Positions 23,790 through 36,621 are shown, numbered from the stretch's first letter. The stretch: 64,000 nt of DNA from Marisa cornuarietis (GCA_004794655.1 SMMW01000019.1:2082001-2146000); one strand, 5' to 3'. Notes: generated by a model not told the origin, from the letters alone. Numbers and translations: made by a program.

Positions 23790-24975
23790 GGAATTTCGTG
23801 CTAAAAATGACAAAGTTTCTATTCATACCCTGAATATCATGATACCTGGCTACCAAGTGGAGCTAGTGAAAGGAACAGCCAACCGTTCAGAGGAAGCTCA
23901 TTACAGATGTCTCTGTATGTGAACATACGTCACGGGCACCGCAGTTCTCGCTGACGGCAAGTAACACTTGCACAGTAGGAAGTCTGCTGTGGGACACATG
24001 TAATGATTAACCAATTTGCACTCACAAGTCGTCCCCACGGGCGCGAACGCAAGCACCTCTCGCCATATTGACAAAAGCTCAGCGGTTTTGAGTACAAACT
24101 CGCAGAGCTGGTCTCTCACACCAAGTGTGCCGACCATCATCCTCATCGACCCTCACGGCGACGTTTCACAAAGTTTTCGCCGCGATCGTCAGAAAGCCTG
24201 GTGGGTGAAAGAGGGGTGTGTGTGTATGTGTTGTGGGGAGGGGGGAGAACTAATTCATATTGAAGCGGAGGGCGACGGGAGGAGAGGGAGGGAAGGAGAA
24301 CGAATGGTGAGGAGGGGATTGATCTGTTTGGCCCTGACATTTTCAAGATCGATAGATCGATGCTAGTAAGTTTGCTTGTAGTGCGCTAACAGGAAAGCAA
24401 GCCTGCCTTCAAAGCTGCTTGCAGCATCCACTTCAGAACAAACAGTCTACCGCTAATCGAAACCTTAATAGAGAGAGAAAGAGGGGGAGAAAGAAATTCA
24501 GGGGGAAGAGAGTAGGTATGGGGCCTGGTGGAGGGTTCGACTCGATCTGTTGGCCCTCCTCCATCCCTCACCTCTGTACACATGGATTTTATCTGTTACG
24601 CTTGAGTTGTCAGGAAAAGTTTCTAGTACTTTGGTGCAGTCAAACAGTGCCATCAAACAGTTCACGTGTTGTCATTGTTCTTTGATTGCTCATGTAGGTA
24701 AAGCGAAAGAAGATTTCTGACCGTTGGACAAGAAGAACACTGAGCAGTGGAAGCCCGGGTACCCAGAATAAGGCATGGGAGGTGACCGTAGAGTATCAAA
24801 GATGTCTGTGTCGGTGTGGTGGAAGTTTTTTTTAAATTTTTTGATGGTGGGGTTTGGTTTGTACGAGCCGATGACTATTTTTTCGGATAGGCAGGGGTCG
24901 TCAGGCAGGTGAGGACATGATCGAGGGAGGAAGCTAATGAGTGGAACGTCCGCGCATGCATTCTTTTCTTAAGAA

Positions 24976-24976
<1 letters not shown>

Positions 24977-25024
<48 letters not shown>
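24977..25024. repeat. (GT)n microsatellite
   Basis: Perfect GT run of about 48 bp. Confidence 0.97.
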
Positions 25025-25025
<1 letters not shown>

Positions 25026-27015
25026 TGGAAGGTGATAGAGGGTAGAGAGAAAAGAGAGAGCAAGGCAGGTACAGATACAGAATAAGGAAATAAAAATATA
25101 CAGGTGATTGGATGGTGGACGTCTAGATGGATGGACAGATGAAGACATAACTCTAATAAATAAAACCGTCTTTTTTCGCCACTTCTCGAATGCTATTTTC
25201 TATTCATTCGCGACGAGATTCCAGAAGAGCTGGCTAAACATTTTCAGGCCAAACGCTGCTTTGGAAAAAAAAAGACGGCGAACTAGAACCAAACAATAAA
25301 CGTAGTTCGTTTCAAGCAAAATTGTTCTCACAGGGAGGAAAAGACACTTATTAGAGAAAACAAGATTGTGCAAACCAAAGCGCCATAGATGTCCCTCGCC
25401 GTCTTTCTGGGGCTAATCGAAATTTCCGCTGTCGTCCGGGCTGGCTACAGCGATTTGTTTAAACTTTCATTGCAAATCTCCAGATTTCCTAGTTTGTTGG
25501 TATCAATTTTCCTTCTTTGCTGCCCTTGTATCGCTCAGTCGTTTGAGCTTTCTAGTGTCTCTGTAAGTAGCCCCCCTCCCTTTCCTTAGTCGAGCCTTCA
25601 CGTAGACAATGGACAGATAACTTCTCCCGACAAACGGATGTTTGCTTGGCAATCTATCGCGCTCTCGTCTCTATTGTCCTTCTTGAGCGCGATTTTTTCC
25701 CTTCATCTTTGCGCGTAGTTTTCCGTTTCAACACTTACAAAAAAAGAGGGAAGTGACACAGAGGGAGTTGTGTTTGCTCTTTTGTCTAAAATTATAGGGT
25801 ATAACAACGAAGCCTTAGAGATGCAGCAACGGGAAAAATATTACAACGTGCGTGGAGGAGGGAAGGAAGGAAGAAGTCTGGATTGACTGGAAGCCAGAAC
25901 AAACGCTGTTTATGATTGTGCCGTTGCCGATGTCAAAGAAAGGTTCGTAGAACGACTGGTATTGGAGAGAAAAAGAAAAGTAATGAGAACAATACCTGTT
26001 ATTTGCAGACTTCCCAGCCCTACCACCCCCGAGTTATTTAATGAGTGCTTATGTAGGTAGCAAGCAGGGATATACGCAGCGCGATGGCTGGCGAGTCTGA
26101 GTAAGCTTTTGACTGAATGGAGCTTTAATGGAAATTCGTTGCTGGAATTCCCTTTACTCGTTCCCAATTGTTTCCCTCAGCAGTCAACCAGTCACAGATG
26201 CTATTCAGTTCTCTTCGCTTCGTCGCAAAGCAAACGATCTTGGCAAGAGTTAATATGTCCTCACCTACCTGTTTACCATCTGTCAGTCGTTGTCTTCCTT
26301 CTCGCCTAGATGTCTATTGTCAATTCTTCAGCTTGTTTCGACAATGGGTGTCAGAACTACTAGTACTGTGTAGCTCTTATTCTAGTCAGATGACATCAGA
26401 AACTCTTTAGACGAGGCGGTAGTCCCTACAAACTGGTAAACCATCAAAGAGAATTATTTGCAAAGACCGGATTGTGCAAAGTTTTCATCAGTCATATTCT
26501 GACTGAAAAGAGACCTAAATCCCTTTACATTGTATATCGCACTTTCTAGAAAAAGCAAAGAGGAAAATATGTCGCAAAAGATTAGAGAAGTAAACTGGGC
26601 GTTAATGACATTTGTAAACGCATAAACGAGAAGGCGTTGGCACCACCGTGTACCGCTGCTGCAATAAGGCTCCGCAGAGTTGACTTATTTGAAAACAGAG
26701 ACCTCCACAGCTCAGCAGCAGGAGTCAATTTTATTGTTGACGTCGTTGTAAGGAGAGCGACATCCTTCACTCTTCCTCTATACACACACACACTCTCTCT
26801 CTCTCACACACATCACTGACAGCTTTATTAGAGGAAAAGGAGCTTGGGCGGGTAGGGTACATGCGAGTAACCAGAATAATTTGTCCGAGTGAACTGCTCC
26901 ACATGTAAGTCATTTGGCGAAAGGTTACTTGTTAACAAGATCCGGGTTCTCTCAGGCTTTGCACTTTTACAAAGCTGGTGAGCTTCATGTAGCAACTTGT
27001 TGCTGGAGCTGAAAA
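25025..27015. other. Non-coding stretch, weak acceptor-like site only
   Basis: A pyrimidine-rich plus-strand acceptor-like sequence ends at 26180 (tttccctcag), followed by 42 open codons. No donor or recognisable peptide supports an exon. Otherwise unremarkable AT-rich DNA. Confidence 0.35.
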
Positions 27016-27080
27016 ACACACACACACACACACACACACGCACGCACGCACGCACGCACGCACGCACACACATACACACA
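27016..27080. repeat. (CA)n-(CGCA)n microsatellite
   Basis: Compound CA then CGCA tract; a (TTTA)n run lies at about 27373-27395. Confidence 0.95.
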
Positions 27081-27804
27081 TGGACGTCACTTTTGAAAGT
27101 AACCACTTGCCCGTCCTGGGTTACTACAAAAATTCCGGAACCGTATACAGCCGTTGTTCTTCCTGCACCCAGAAGTCTCTCCCTTCTCCTCAAGCCTTCA
27201 GCACTTCGTCAGCAGCATGGAGATGTTGAGGTCACCAGTAGACGTCACTGAGCGCACCTACACAGTCAGTCTGATAACGAGGCTGAGGTCACAAGAGACA
27301 GATACCAACCATTTAATCCGTTGGCCCTGTGAAAAAAAAACCTCGCACCCAAACCTAGGTGGAACATAAGCCTTATTTATTTATTTATTTATTTAATTTT
27401 CTACAACATTAACACTTCTTTTACACACTACACAAATTATAGGTCGGGAATCGTCTGCACAACCAACAAACTTTTATTTGACTGACCTCTTTTTTCCCCT
27501 CTCCTCCCGCTCGCAATAAAAGTGTGTGGGAGGCGGGGGAGGGAGATCACTGATCAAACAAATTTCAGGCCGTAGATTAGACGCTGTTGATAGCGCTGGT
27601 CTAGCTCGACTGGATTATTCTCGGCTATTCTAGGCTAGTCCCGGACACAGCAGCTAACGGGGGAGGGTTATTAGAGCGGGGGTTGCGCTCAGCGGGTTCT
27701 CGCCGGACAAGATATCCCCAAGAACCCTCCGTTTCCGCAATCAAGGGAGAGAAGAGGACAAGATGGACAGAAAAAAAAGTTGTCGATAGTTTTACTCCGC
27801 CCAC

Positions 27805-27870
27805 CTCCTTGTCAAAGTAAATTCGCAGTTTCCAGTCGTGGGCTTTGCGGGCCCCAAGCTGTTCGCACCA
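27805..27870 (-). CDS. Weak candidate exon, 22 codons
   Basis: On the minus strand a 66-nt segment lies between CTGCTCAG and GAG|GTGGGC. It is open in phase 0/0 and reads WCEQLGARKAHDWKLRIYFD then KE. The peptide looks real, and the phase would fit between the 31.2 kb and 20.3 kb exons. However, the acceptor has no good pyrimidine tract, the donor is poor, and the frame stays open for 93 codons through the supposed boundaries. The segment sits in a GC-richer patch (27.6-27.9 kb) that could equally be regulatory. Confidence 0.25.
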
Positions 27871-28670
27871 CTGAGCAGTAGCCTCCCGCCTGGCACAATC
27901 ACTCAATTTGATTAATTAAGGACATGGAGTTATTTGCCTATGAGTTGTACGATGTGTCCGGGCTGCTCGAACGTTCGAGAACAGGTAGAAGGTGGGCTGG
28001 TGCACGTGCCCGTGCAAATGAAGCTCATTAGTGTGCATGAGCGTGACCGAGCGTGACCACGTGACCACATCTGCATGCGCCTCCCTCACAAAAGAACAAA
28101 ACAAAGCAAAAAAACAAAAAAAACGTCGAAAGAATATTTGGGATATGAGAGATATATGTGTGTACTGTGTGGGGAGAGGAGTAGCAGCTGTGCAAATTTG
28201 TGATCTTTAGCATGGAAAAAGATCAATGAGATTTCACATCTGAGGTCTGTCTTTCTAGTTTGTCCGTAGAGAGACAAGCAGATATACGCAGAAGTATAGA
28301 GAAAAGAGAAAGGCAGAAGAGAAAAGTAAGGAAGGCAGGGAAGAAGAAAGAAAGAAAACAGGAAAATAAACAGAGAAATACAGTTAGACGTACACACACA
28401 AAAATCCTTTTGAATCCCTATACACAATGTTTTCTGTGTGCCTGCATCTCGTCAGTCATCTTAGCATTACATTACCAATAGCCTTAGCAATACAGGCTAA
28501 CAGTAACAAAGGTAAGCCCCCATGTTGATTCTTCACAAAGGTAAGATTAGAAAACTCATCTGTAATCGCATCTAGAGCTTGAAAGGAAGAAAAACAGCTC
28601 CAGGAAATTTAAAACACAGGTGAATTGTATTACTGGCAAAAAAGGGACATGGGACAAAAGCAAAGTTTCA

Positions 28671-28736
28671 ACAGTAAGTGGACAAGGCAAAAGGAACATG
28701 AGGACAGTAAGTGGACAAGGCAAAAGGAACATGAGG
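28671..28736. repeat. 33-bp tandem duplication
   Basis: Two identical adjacent copies beginning ACAGTAAGTGGACAAGGCAA at 28671 and 28704. Confidence 0.95.
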
Positions 28737-28865
28737 AACCTGACTTTTGACAGCAAACAACTTACCGACATCTGCAGCAAGTTTCGTAAGCCTTAGTCAT
28801 TACCTGAAGACAACCGAGTTATACCCGGGCTAGTTTCTTGATCAGAGCATGACTCAGCAAAGCCT

Positions 28866-28886
28866 TTTTTTTTTTTTTTTTTTTTT
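28866..28886. repeat. Poly(T) run
   Basis: Run of 21 T. It could be the poly(A) tail of a minus-strand retroinsertion, but no element body is recognised beside it. Confidence 0.9.
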
Positions 28887-29659
28887 ACTTTATTGTGAGG
28901 TTTCTTTGTATAGACAATCGCCGGAGGGTATAGGTAGGATTGATAAATTCCGTGAGCCTCCTTCTTAAAAGAGAGAGAGAGAACGAAAGATGAAAAAGAA
29001 AAATAAGAAGAAGAGAGGTAGAAGGTGACGGTAAATGAAGCATTGTAACTTAATACTGATAAAAAAGTAATAGCTACAGAGAAGCAGGCTAATTCTAGAA
29101 AATTCGCAAAAATAGGAATTAAAAAACAGAAGAAAAAGAAGAGCTCTTGGTTCCTGTAGACGTGTTTGCTGTTGACTCAAACGTGGAGATGATTAAACTT
29201 TAAACTTCTCTTGAACTGCACTGGAGACTGGGGGTTAGATGATTCAAGTCACGTGATCCACCTTCGCTACTTATTCTCTCTCCTCACCAGCTGCTCCCTC
29301 AATTAACACAGGTGAAAAGGAAACACTAACTTAATACAAGCAAAAGACAAGAATTAAAACTATACCATCAAAAGGGAAGTGCTCTGACTCAATACTAGGA
29401 AAAGGCAAGTACATCCCCGCGCCAAACACACGTACACATCCCGTGGAATATTCAAATATTCTCTTGTACACGCACACATACACAGAAAAAGAGTGGAGGG
29501 TAACAGAGATAAAGAGGATGCTGTACTTCTCGACATTTTGTTTGGACGTAATGACGATAAAGGGGTGCAGAAGAGAATGCTGTCAAGGGTGGACGGGGGG
29601 CAACGCAAGAGTCGAGTACTTTAAGCCTAATGGCGAGGCGCGATCGTGACTGCACTGGG

Positions 29660-29669
29660 CTAAAAATAG
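29660..29669. promoter_or_regulatory. MEF2-type site
   Basis: CTAAAAATAG matches the MEF2 consensus YTAWWWWTAR exactly. A single motif of this length is expected by chance in a window this size, so function is unsupported. Confidence 0.2.
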
Positions 29670-29818
29670 CCTTCTATTCGTCACATCTGAGGGCCTTCGC
29701 ATACCCTGGGTGTCAGGGGTGAGTGGAAGGAGGATGGGACAGTCCCAGCGTGGGTGTTACGAAAGCATTTTACCTCTCCCTCCCACCAAACAATGACTGA
29801 GTTACAAAAGACGCACTC

Positions 29819-30045
29819 ACATACGCACACACACACACACATGCATACACATAAATGCAGACACGCACACTACTGCGCACGCACGCACGTACACATACAC
29901 AAGCGCGCACGCGCACACACGCACACGCTCACACACGCATGCACGTCCGCATATATATATATGCAGGCACGCACATTACTGCACACGCACGCTAAACACA
30001 CACACACGCACGTACACATACACAGCCTCACACACGCACACATGC
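29819..30045. repeat. Degenerate CA/CGCA-rich tract
   Basis: About 225 bp of interrupted CA repeats with an (AT)n core. Within it, GCAGACACGCACACTACTGC and a similar GCAGGCACGCACATTACTGC-type segment recur about 105 bp apart. Confidence 0.85.
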
Positions 30046-31119
30046 GCGCTAACATCTGACTGGTCGCGAGAAAAACAAAACACTTTGTGCCCCGGAAATA
30101 GTAGCAGGTCACGTTTCTTTGGGAAAGAGGAGTAGAATCTTTGAGTTCATTCTGCGTCTTAAGTTCATTTGTTGCTGATGTTACTTCTAGCGTGAAGTCC
30201 ATGTTTCGCTAATGTGTTGCTAGCGTTCAATGTTTTTGCTGCTTCTCCTGATGATAACGATGATGGGGAGTGACAGGGAGGAGGAATGGACGTTAATTGT
30301 ATAGGTGTCATCCTTGGTAGTGTTGTAGTGTTCAGTGATAATGTCGCATCGTTATTTGTGGTGTTGCGATGTTTAGGTACCAGGGTCATTATTTCTAGAC
30401 TCATAGCTAACGACAGCTCTCTAATTACTGTTAGACAGTGCTGCATTGCGTGGAGACGTCCTTGGATGTTTTAGTGAGTTCGTGTCAGAGGTCCCCTGAC
30501 AGAGGAACTATTGCACAGTAGTTGTTTCACTGATTTCTTACACCAACACACGCACCGACACTCACAGATGACGATTCTAGAAAATGGGAAACATTTACAC
30601 GAACTCAGGAAGTAGCTTTAAAAATGAAATATAAAAACAGCTGAACAAAATCCAGCAGAGCGTTTCCGCACATACCATGAGCGAGCAAAAATGTTAGACA
30701 ATTTCTGATTTAAGTCAAGTCGACATCATTGACGTGGTCAGCGTGACTTGGTCGCCAGTGATCTGCTATTCGATTTATCGTTTCACTTTGTCATCTAAGT
30801 TGCTTTCTCAAATTTTCTCACTTTGTCATCTCGAATTGTCGTCCCGAGTTTTCACCGCTATTTGTCGCTTTAATTTGCTCTGCAGACTTGTCGCTCGGTC
30901 AATCACACGCGCGCCTATGATCTTCCTACGTCACGTCAATCCGTTTGTAGCCGTCGTCTGGTGCCTGATTCTCACCCTCCATCAGTCGGGTGCTCCCGTG
31001 GCCTCTCTGCTGCTTTTGTCGGCGCAACGTGTCCACTTCCGAGGCTGCAGGTGTTGACAAACCCGTCCAGCGGCGCCAGGTAAAGCAGGGTTTGTACAGG
31101 TCTGCAAGCAGTGACTTAC

Positions 31120-31281
31120 CTGGGATGCGCTAGCGGAGGTCACTGGGGGGTCGGGATCGATGTGTGCGACAGGGAGGCCAGGGGTTTGCTTTGCTCTCCA
31201 ACGTTCCCGCTGCACGAGAGGCCTGGCTGAGATCGAGGCTGTTGATATGTTACGAAGAGAGGGGTAGATGGGCGTGGACGA
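31120..31281 (-). CDS. Internal coding exon with strong splice sites
   Basis: On the minus strand the acceptor is preceded by about 35 nt of nearly pure pyrimidine (ending cttctcctcaccag at 31282). The exon is 162 nt, and the donor is CCCAG|GTAAGT at 31119. The phase-0 frame is open for 54 codons and reads SSTPIYPSLRNISTASISAR in its first half, then PLVQRERWRAKQTPGLPVAH, and ends IDPDPPVTSASASQ. It is rich in Ser, Pro, Ala and Arg and looks like a disordered linker; no domain is recognised. Exit phase 0 matches the entry phase of the exon at 20461, so both probably belong to one minus-strand gene with a first intron piece of about 10.7 kb. Confidence 0.7.
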
Positions 31282-31914
31282 CTGGTGAGGAGAAGACGGA
31301 AGAAAATAAAAGATAAACAAAACAAAAAAGCACGCTATATTTTAAAATGAAAGAATGTGTATATTCAATTGTATTTTGATCACATCTTCCTCTTTTTCTT
31401 TACTTTATAAAAAAGCAAGAAAAGAAAACCAAAAAAAAAAACAGTTTTAAAAAGTAACTAACAAAATAGTAAGCGAATCAGCAACGAAAGAAAGAACAAA
31501 TGAAAGAAACAAATGAAACAAATAAAAAGAAAAGAAATAAACAAAGAACAAAAACACTAATGAAAAAAACACACAAATAAAAAGCAATAAAAAAAGAAAA
31601 GAAAAAAGACAACAAATAATAAAGGAAACAAGAAACAAACAAACAAATAAAAGAAAAAAAGCAATAAAAATGAAACAATGAACATTAAAAACTGAAAAAT
31701 AAAACTTGTTTGTGTAGTCACAAAGATCTTAAACTTTTATTGTAATCATAGGAAGCACATTCTACCTTTTGAGCTTACGTCAAACTTGACAATAATTGTT
31801 TGAAACTGTTTTACATTCCACTGTATTTTATGGCTTCCAGCTGTCTTTTATTTTTGACTTTTCAATGTTAACTTGTCTCTCTTTCAGGTTTCATACACCC
31901 TCTCACTCTCCCCC
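31282..31914. other. A-rich intron-like DNA
   Basis: Begins with the pyrimidine tract and branch region of the 31.28 kb acceptor (as purines on the plus strand), then long A-rich low-complexity DNA to about 31690. The frames across it are shadows. Confidence 0.5.

Positions 31915-31962
<48 letters not shown>
31915..31962. repeat. (CA)n microsatellite
   Basis: Perfect CA run of about 48 bp. Confidence 0.97.
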
Positions 31963-31964
<2 letters not shown>

Positions 31965-33049
31965 TCAGTATTTCCGCTCTTTGGGGCTATTTTGGGAATT
32001 CTATTCATATTTTTTACATTATATTTGTCTCGCTCTGTTGGTCTTTTGGTCTTGTCAACGTAATGGTTGAAATGAAAAAAGAGAGTTTAAAAGAAGGAAT
32101 ATTCATGGACAGCTCGGGATAAAAGAAACCACAATCCCTTTCAGCAAAGTCTGCATTACACTCACACCTGACACCCACAAGGAGCACGGGGACTGCATGC
32201 AAGGGACTGCTTGCCACCCTACTGTGCCCCCGAAACAGTGGGGGGGGGACGGGGGGGTGAACAGGTCGGACAAGTTTGACAAGCTGTAAGTAGAAAGACC
32301 AGCCAGCAACAGTTTATTTTTCTCTCTCTCTCTCTCACTCACTCTCTTCCATATTGCGGTTGATAAAACTAACACCAAGCGCAGCGCTAGTACAAGAGTG
32401 GGCTGCACAACAAGGGAATGCCTTGAACTGGCAAACTTTGCGTGGGCGGTTTAAGCCTCCGCTGCTACTGCGCCCTCTGGTATGTGCCTCCACCCTCTTC
32501 TTTTCTTCCCTCCCACCCCACTTCTTCCCCCGCTTATTCCCCCCTCCTCGCTCTGTGCCTCCCCCTCCCTCCACCGCCTGGCTCGCTCGATCGCTCGATG
32601 GCCCCTCCCACTTCAACCCACCCCCAACCCCTCGGTGTTGATATAGCTCCTTACCTACTCGCTGCCTCGATTGACGAGTACAGCGGCTCAGTCAACAACG
32701 ACCGGCTTCGATTCGACGAGAGGGAGGGGGAGAGAGAGAGAGAGTGAGCTTAGTCGCGGTCTTGACACAGATCTTCCTTGTCAGGCGACAACAGCCGACT
32801 GCATGCAGCTCGCGTCCACATCGCAGCTTTCACCAGCATCCCAGCATCCCACACTTGCAACCTCGTTACTAAATGCACTACATGTAAGGAAATTACAACT
32901 GCAGCATTGCTTTGCAATGTTACCGCCATTAGAGTTGTTTAGCAAAGGTGTCTGGTGTATCAGGGCGTCCTGTAACCTCACCATGGACTGGCCCAGCGAA
33001 AACAAAACAAAACCCGTTACCTGGTCAAACGTCACTACACTGCAGTTTA
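31963..33049. other. Non-coding stretch with C-rich patch and possible minus-strand first exon
   Basis: C-rich pyrimidine DNA lies at 32490-32630. Near 32655 the minus strand has GCGAGTAG|GTAAGG downstream of a GC-richer segment. This could be the donor of an untranslated first exon of the minus-strand gene, but there is no independent support. Confidence 0.25.
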
Positions 33050-33315
33050 GCAAAGCGTTTATCACTTGACAGTCTGGACCTGTGGCTGCTACATTAAACG
33101 TTTCCTGACCCAGCGTTTAACGTATTACAACCTGGCCAAGGGTTTATCACACTGCAGCCGGGACCAGCGTTTGATCTGTTACAGGCTAACCGAGGGGTTA
33201 TTAAACCTGGGCCAACGTTTACTAAATTACAAGTTACCTTGCCCAATGTTTGACACATTACAGGCTGGCCAAGGGCTTATCACACTGTAGCCTAGACAAG
33301 AGTTTTCAATATTAC
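33050..33315. repeat. Decayed tandem array of about 30-bp units
   Basis: Eight or more imperfect units share a core near CTGGCCAAGGGTTTATCACA followed by TTACAGG. Spacing varies around 26-35 bp, and units have drifted by many substitutions and small indels. Confidence 0.75.
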
Positions 33316-33579
33316 ACACTTCCTGGCCTAACAACAGTAAAGTATTATTCGTGTTAAGGGCAGTTTTGTTACGGAAGCAAGTACAAACATTTCTTGCACT
33401 ACTACAAGTTCATCTGTGATAGTAGTGTACTTACTGTATTACCAGAGCCAGGGATTTATTCTTACTTCCTTTAATAACCCTTCTTTGTGCATTTCACTTA
33501 GCATTCCAACTATATTTCTTGTACAAGAACATCAACTTCACCGTAAATGAACTAAATGACCATATTGCTACTTGCATCA

Positions 33580-33800
33580 CTAGTAGAAAGTGTAACAACG
33601 ATGTTACATTCACCAGCGTTACAACTACATTACATTCACCTGTATTAGTGTACACCTGGCACCAGTTAGAGCTTATTTATGTGTACCCGTGTAAGAACTG
33701 CATTATATACACCAGTGTTAGAACTGTATTATGTGTATTAATGCTATGACTGTATTACTTACTCTAGAATGAGAACTGTGTAATGCACACCAACTCTAGA
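33580..33800. repeat. Decayed tandem array, CATTA..CACCAGTGTTAGAACTG units
   Basis: Imperfect units of about 26-33 bp contain TGTATTA and ACCAGTGTTAGAACTG-like words. Different in sequence from the 33.05 kb array, with similar unit size and degree of decay. Confidence 0.65.
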
Positions 33801-34129
33801 ACCTTCAGGACCTAAAATTGTGGTTCGTGTCAAAAAGAAATATTTTCTACTTTGTGCATTTTCTGCCTCAGTCACACTCCGGCGCAGAAAAATCCGATCA
33901 GGCACTAGCTGTGTACACTGTACACCCATAAGCGCTTCGTTGCTATGACAGCTATGTACACATGTTCTCCATATTCTACTTCAAAAAATACTGACAACGA
34001 TTCGTCATCAGGCGCCGCTGTGTTCTTAATCGAGGAAACACTCTGACTGCACATTTCTGTATGAAATACAATTTTCTTTGAAAATATCTCCAGCATTATT
34101 AGATGTAGTTAATGTACTGCAGGAATGCA

Positions 34130-34485
34130 AGCTATACTGTTTACTTTGATAATTATACTTGGGTTAATGCAAATTGTCTGTAAATAAAAAATCAAGCACG
34201 GGCTTACTTTTCATTGTGTGATAGCTGTGATTTTATTTTGTCGATATAGATATACTTTTGATGCTTTTTATTTCGTGTATTTTTATGGAATCCATATATT
34301 CCAGCAAGTGAGTACGTAATTAATTTCTCCAGTGATCTAATACAGTATCGTCAATGTATAAAATATTGCAGTATCATAAAATGTATATGTTAGCATTGCA
34401 TTTTTATACTTTTTATTTATTGTTATCTAGTTTTATTATGTCTTCTTTGTAGCCCGGTGACCATGTCCTTGTTTGAAGTAAAGCG

Positions 34486-34560
<75 letters not shown>
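34130..34560 (+). repeat. (ATC)n microsatellite, possibly a LINE 3' tail
   Basis: A perfect (ATC)n run of about 25 units occupies 34487-34560. It directly follows CCATGTCCTTGTTTGAAGTA and AAGCG, within AT-rich DNA. Ending in a short-repeat tail after an AGTAAAG-type word is typical of LINE 3' ends. No coding part is visible, so the element call is an inference; the microsatellite itself is certain. Confidence 0.5.
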
Positions 34561-34563
<3 letters not shown>

Positions 34564-35487
34564 GAAAACAAAAGTCTGAAACACCGTCATACATTCATCT
34601 GTGGACATTCTTAGGGATCACACAATTTTTTTTTCTTTATGAATTTCATTTACATCTCGTGCAAATATTTTGACTCTCAACATCATCTTCTAGTTTGTGC
34701 ACATTGTTTTCTTTATGTATGTTAATTAATTGATTAATTCATGCCCGTCATAACAGCAAACAGCCAGAGACAGCAATCGATCTATTGTGTGCTTGCCCGC
34801 TGGACCCAGGGTAGGGTGCAAACAAATGGGACGAACTCAACTATGTAGTCAAGTCATTGAGCCATCCCTTCGGTCGATTATTATATGTAGATCAAGGTAA
34901 AGGAAAGGTCATTTCAAATCCTTTTTGAATAGGATATAATTATTCGTAAACTTGGCAATAACGGACATGTCTAGCACGAAGTTTGTTCACCTTCATGAAC
35001 TCATGCAAAATGTCACGCATAGTCACACAAGCAGGAAGAATATCATTCAAAAGTATGACATCAAATGTGTAAAAAAAGTTTTAATTTGCATATCAGGATA
35101 CAAAAGAGAGAAAAAAATTAACCTTCCAGGACACATTTACAACTAAACAAAAATTGTGTGGGTGAGAAACCAAATGAAAAAGACAAAGAGAAAGATACTG
35201 TTCATTTTATGATTATAGAAAATATTTTAGAAAGTTCAGTATAGTTTGGACAGAATTTTAAATAACACATAATTCTTCAACAAAACTAGTTTACATTTAA
35301 AGACTAAATTATTTCTCAAAGTTATAAATAAAAAGAGAGCAAGTGAGATGGAGGGATAAATGAAAAGAGGGACAAGAAAATGGAGGAGAAATACTCAAAA
35401 AACGAGGACACAGATGACGTGAAAAATAAATTCAAATTCAAGTTTGAACAGATTAATTTTTGTGGAGGAAGCCTGAAATGCGCTCAC
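34561..35487. other. AT-rich non-coding stretch, nothing recognised
   Basis: Ordinary AT-rich DNA. Confidence 0.5.
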
Positions 35488-35545
35488 GCTGGTTCTCGGC
35501 TACTTCTCGAGACACAGCAACGACGGTAGACTGAAGGCTTGGTGG
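35488..35545 (-). CDS. Weak candidate exon, 58 nt
   Basis: On the minus strand a C/T-rich tract ending ctgccaccag leads into 58 nt that are open in two frames (one reads PPSLQSTVVAVSREVAENQ), with a donor CCAGC|GTGAGC. The pyrimidine tract is itself a (CCCT)n-like simple repeat, which can mimic an acceptor. The frame does not splice directly to the 31.28 kb exon without a stop. Confidence 0.2.
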
Positions 35546-35876
35546 CTGGTGGCAGGGGAGGGAGGGAGGGAGGGGCGGTGAAGAAGGAAGGCCAGCTTAG
35601 AACAGACAGATAAAAACATTAAACCAGGTAGATTTACACCAAGCAGGTCATAGTCAAGGTAGCAACGCCAACCTGTGATGTTGTGTCAACACAATATGCA
35701 GTTGCGGACGTGTTGCCATGGCATCAAAGTGAGGTCACAAGGTCGCTTTTATCTGTGTTATTAAAATGCTGATTGAACACGATCCAGACTGATTAATGGG
35801 CGAACGCGACTTCTCCTGGTAACACAATCCACTGAGTATACCACAGACACACGGTAAGCGAAATGGGCTGACAGCC

Positions 35877-35879
<3 letters not shown>

Positions 35880-35956
<77 letters not shown>
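35880..35956. repeat. (CA)n microsatellite, about 38 units
   Basis: Perfect CA run of about 77 bp. Confidence 0.97.
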
Positions 35957-35957
<1 letters not shown>

Positions 35958-36621
35958 ACATAAACACACAGAGTTTAGTGTATAAGAATTTGATTGTTCA
36001 TGCTTATGAATAATGGTATCGTCAACAATCTGATGTACGTCGCGACGATATAAATGTAAACGAAAAAAGAAATGAAATAAAAGAAGGACTAGAACACAGC
36101 CATGTGGGCACCTGTGGGTACTTTTACATATTTTGATTTTTCACTCTTCATTATTACAGGAGACGATCAAATAATCACTTACGTAGATAGTTTAACAGTT
36201 CTCTCACCCCGTATGTCAATAGTTTCTAATTTTAATTTAAGCATCAACCCTTTACGCCAGCTCTGTCAAAAATAACAGAAACATAAAAAAATCAAAGCTC
36301 ATTCGCGATTTGTTCAATCCTCTAATGAGATAATTAAAGTTAACTGAAAACTGTTAGTCACCCTGAATAAAACCTGGCTGACCTGCTGAGAGAATGTTAT
36401 TATCAGTACAAATATTTGAGAGTAAATGCATCTTTCAAACCGTTAGACATCAACATTGACACCCGCTGACAGTGACACTAAATATTACAGGTAACTTGGT
36501 AAAGCCGTGACACAGTGTTCATCATTCACTGTGTCATTGTGTCTTGTCTTCACCTGATGTCTCTTCCGTTGACCCATCTTAAATATGTGTTAATTCTCCC
36601 TCTCCCTCTCTTTCTCTCTAG

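Noticed and set aside
24389..24464. Minus-strand terminal exon after a CT-rich tract (VSISGRLFVLKWMLQAALKA...)
   Set aside because: The acceptor pyrimidine tract is a (GA)n-type simple repeat, the peptide is short, and nothing supports splicing.
26181..26309. Plus-strand exon after tttccctcag
   Set aside because: A good acceptor-like sequence, but two frames are open, no donor was found and the peptide is not recognisable.
30730..31060. 107-codon hydrophobic plus-strand frame
   Set aside because: It is antisense to the well-supported 31.12 kb region at its end and overlaps a decayed TTTGTC-type short repeat; no signal of selection visible.
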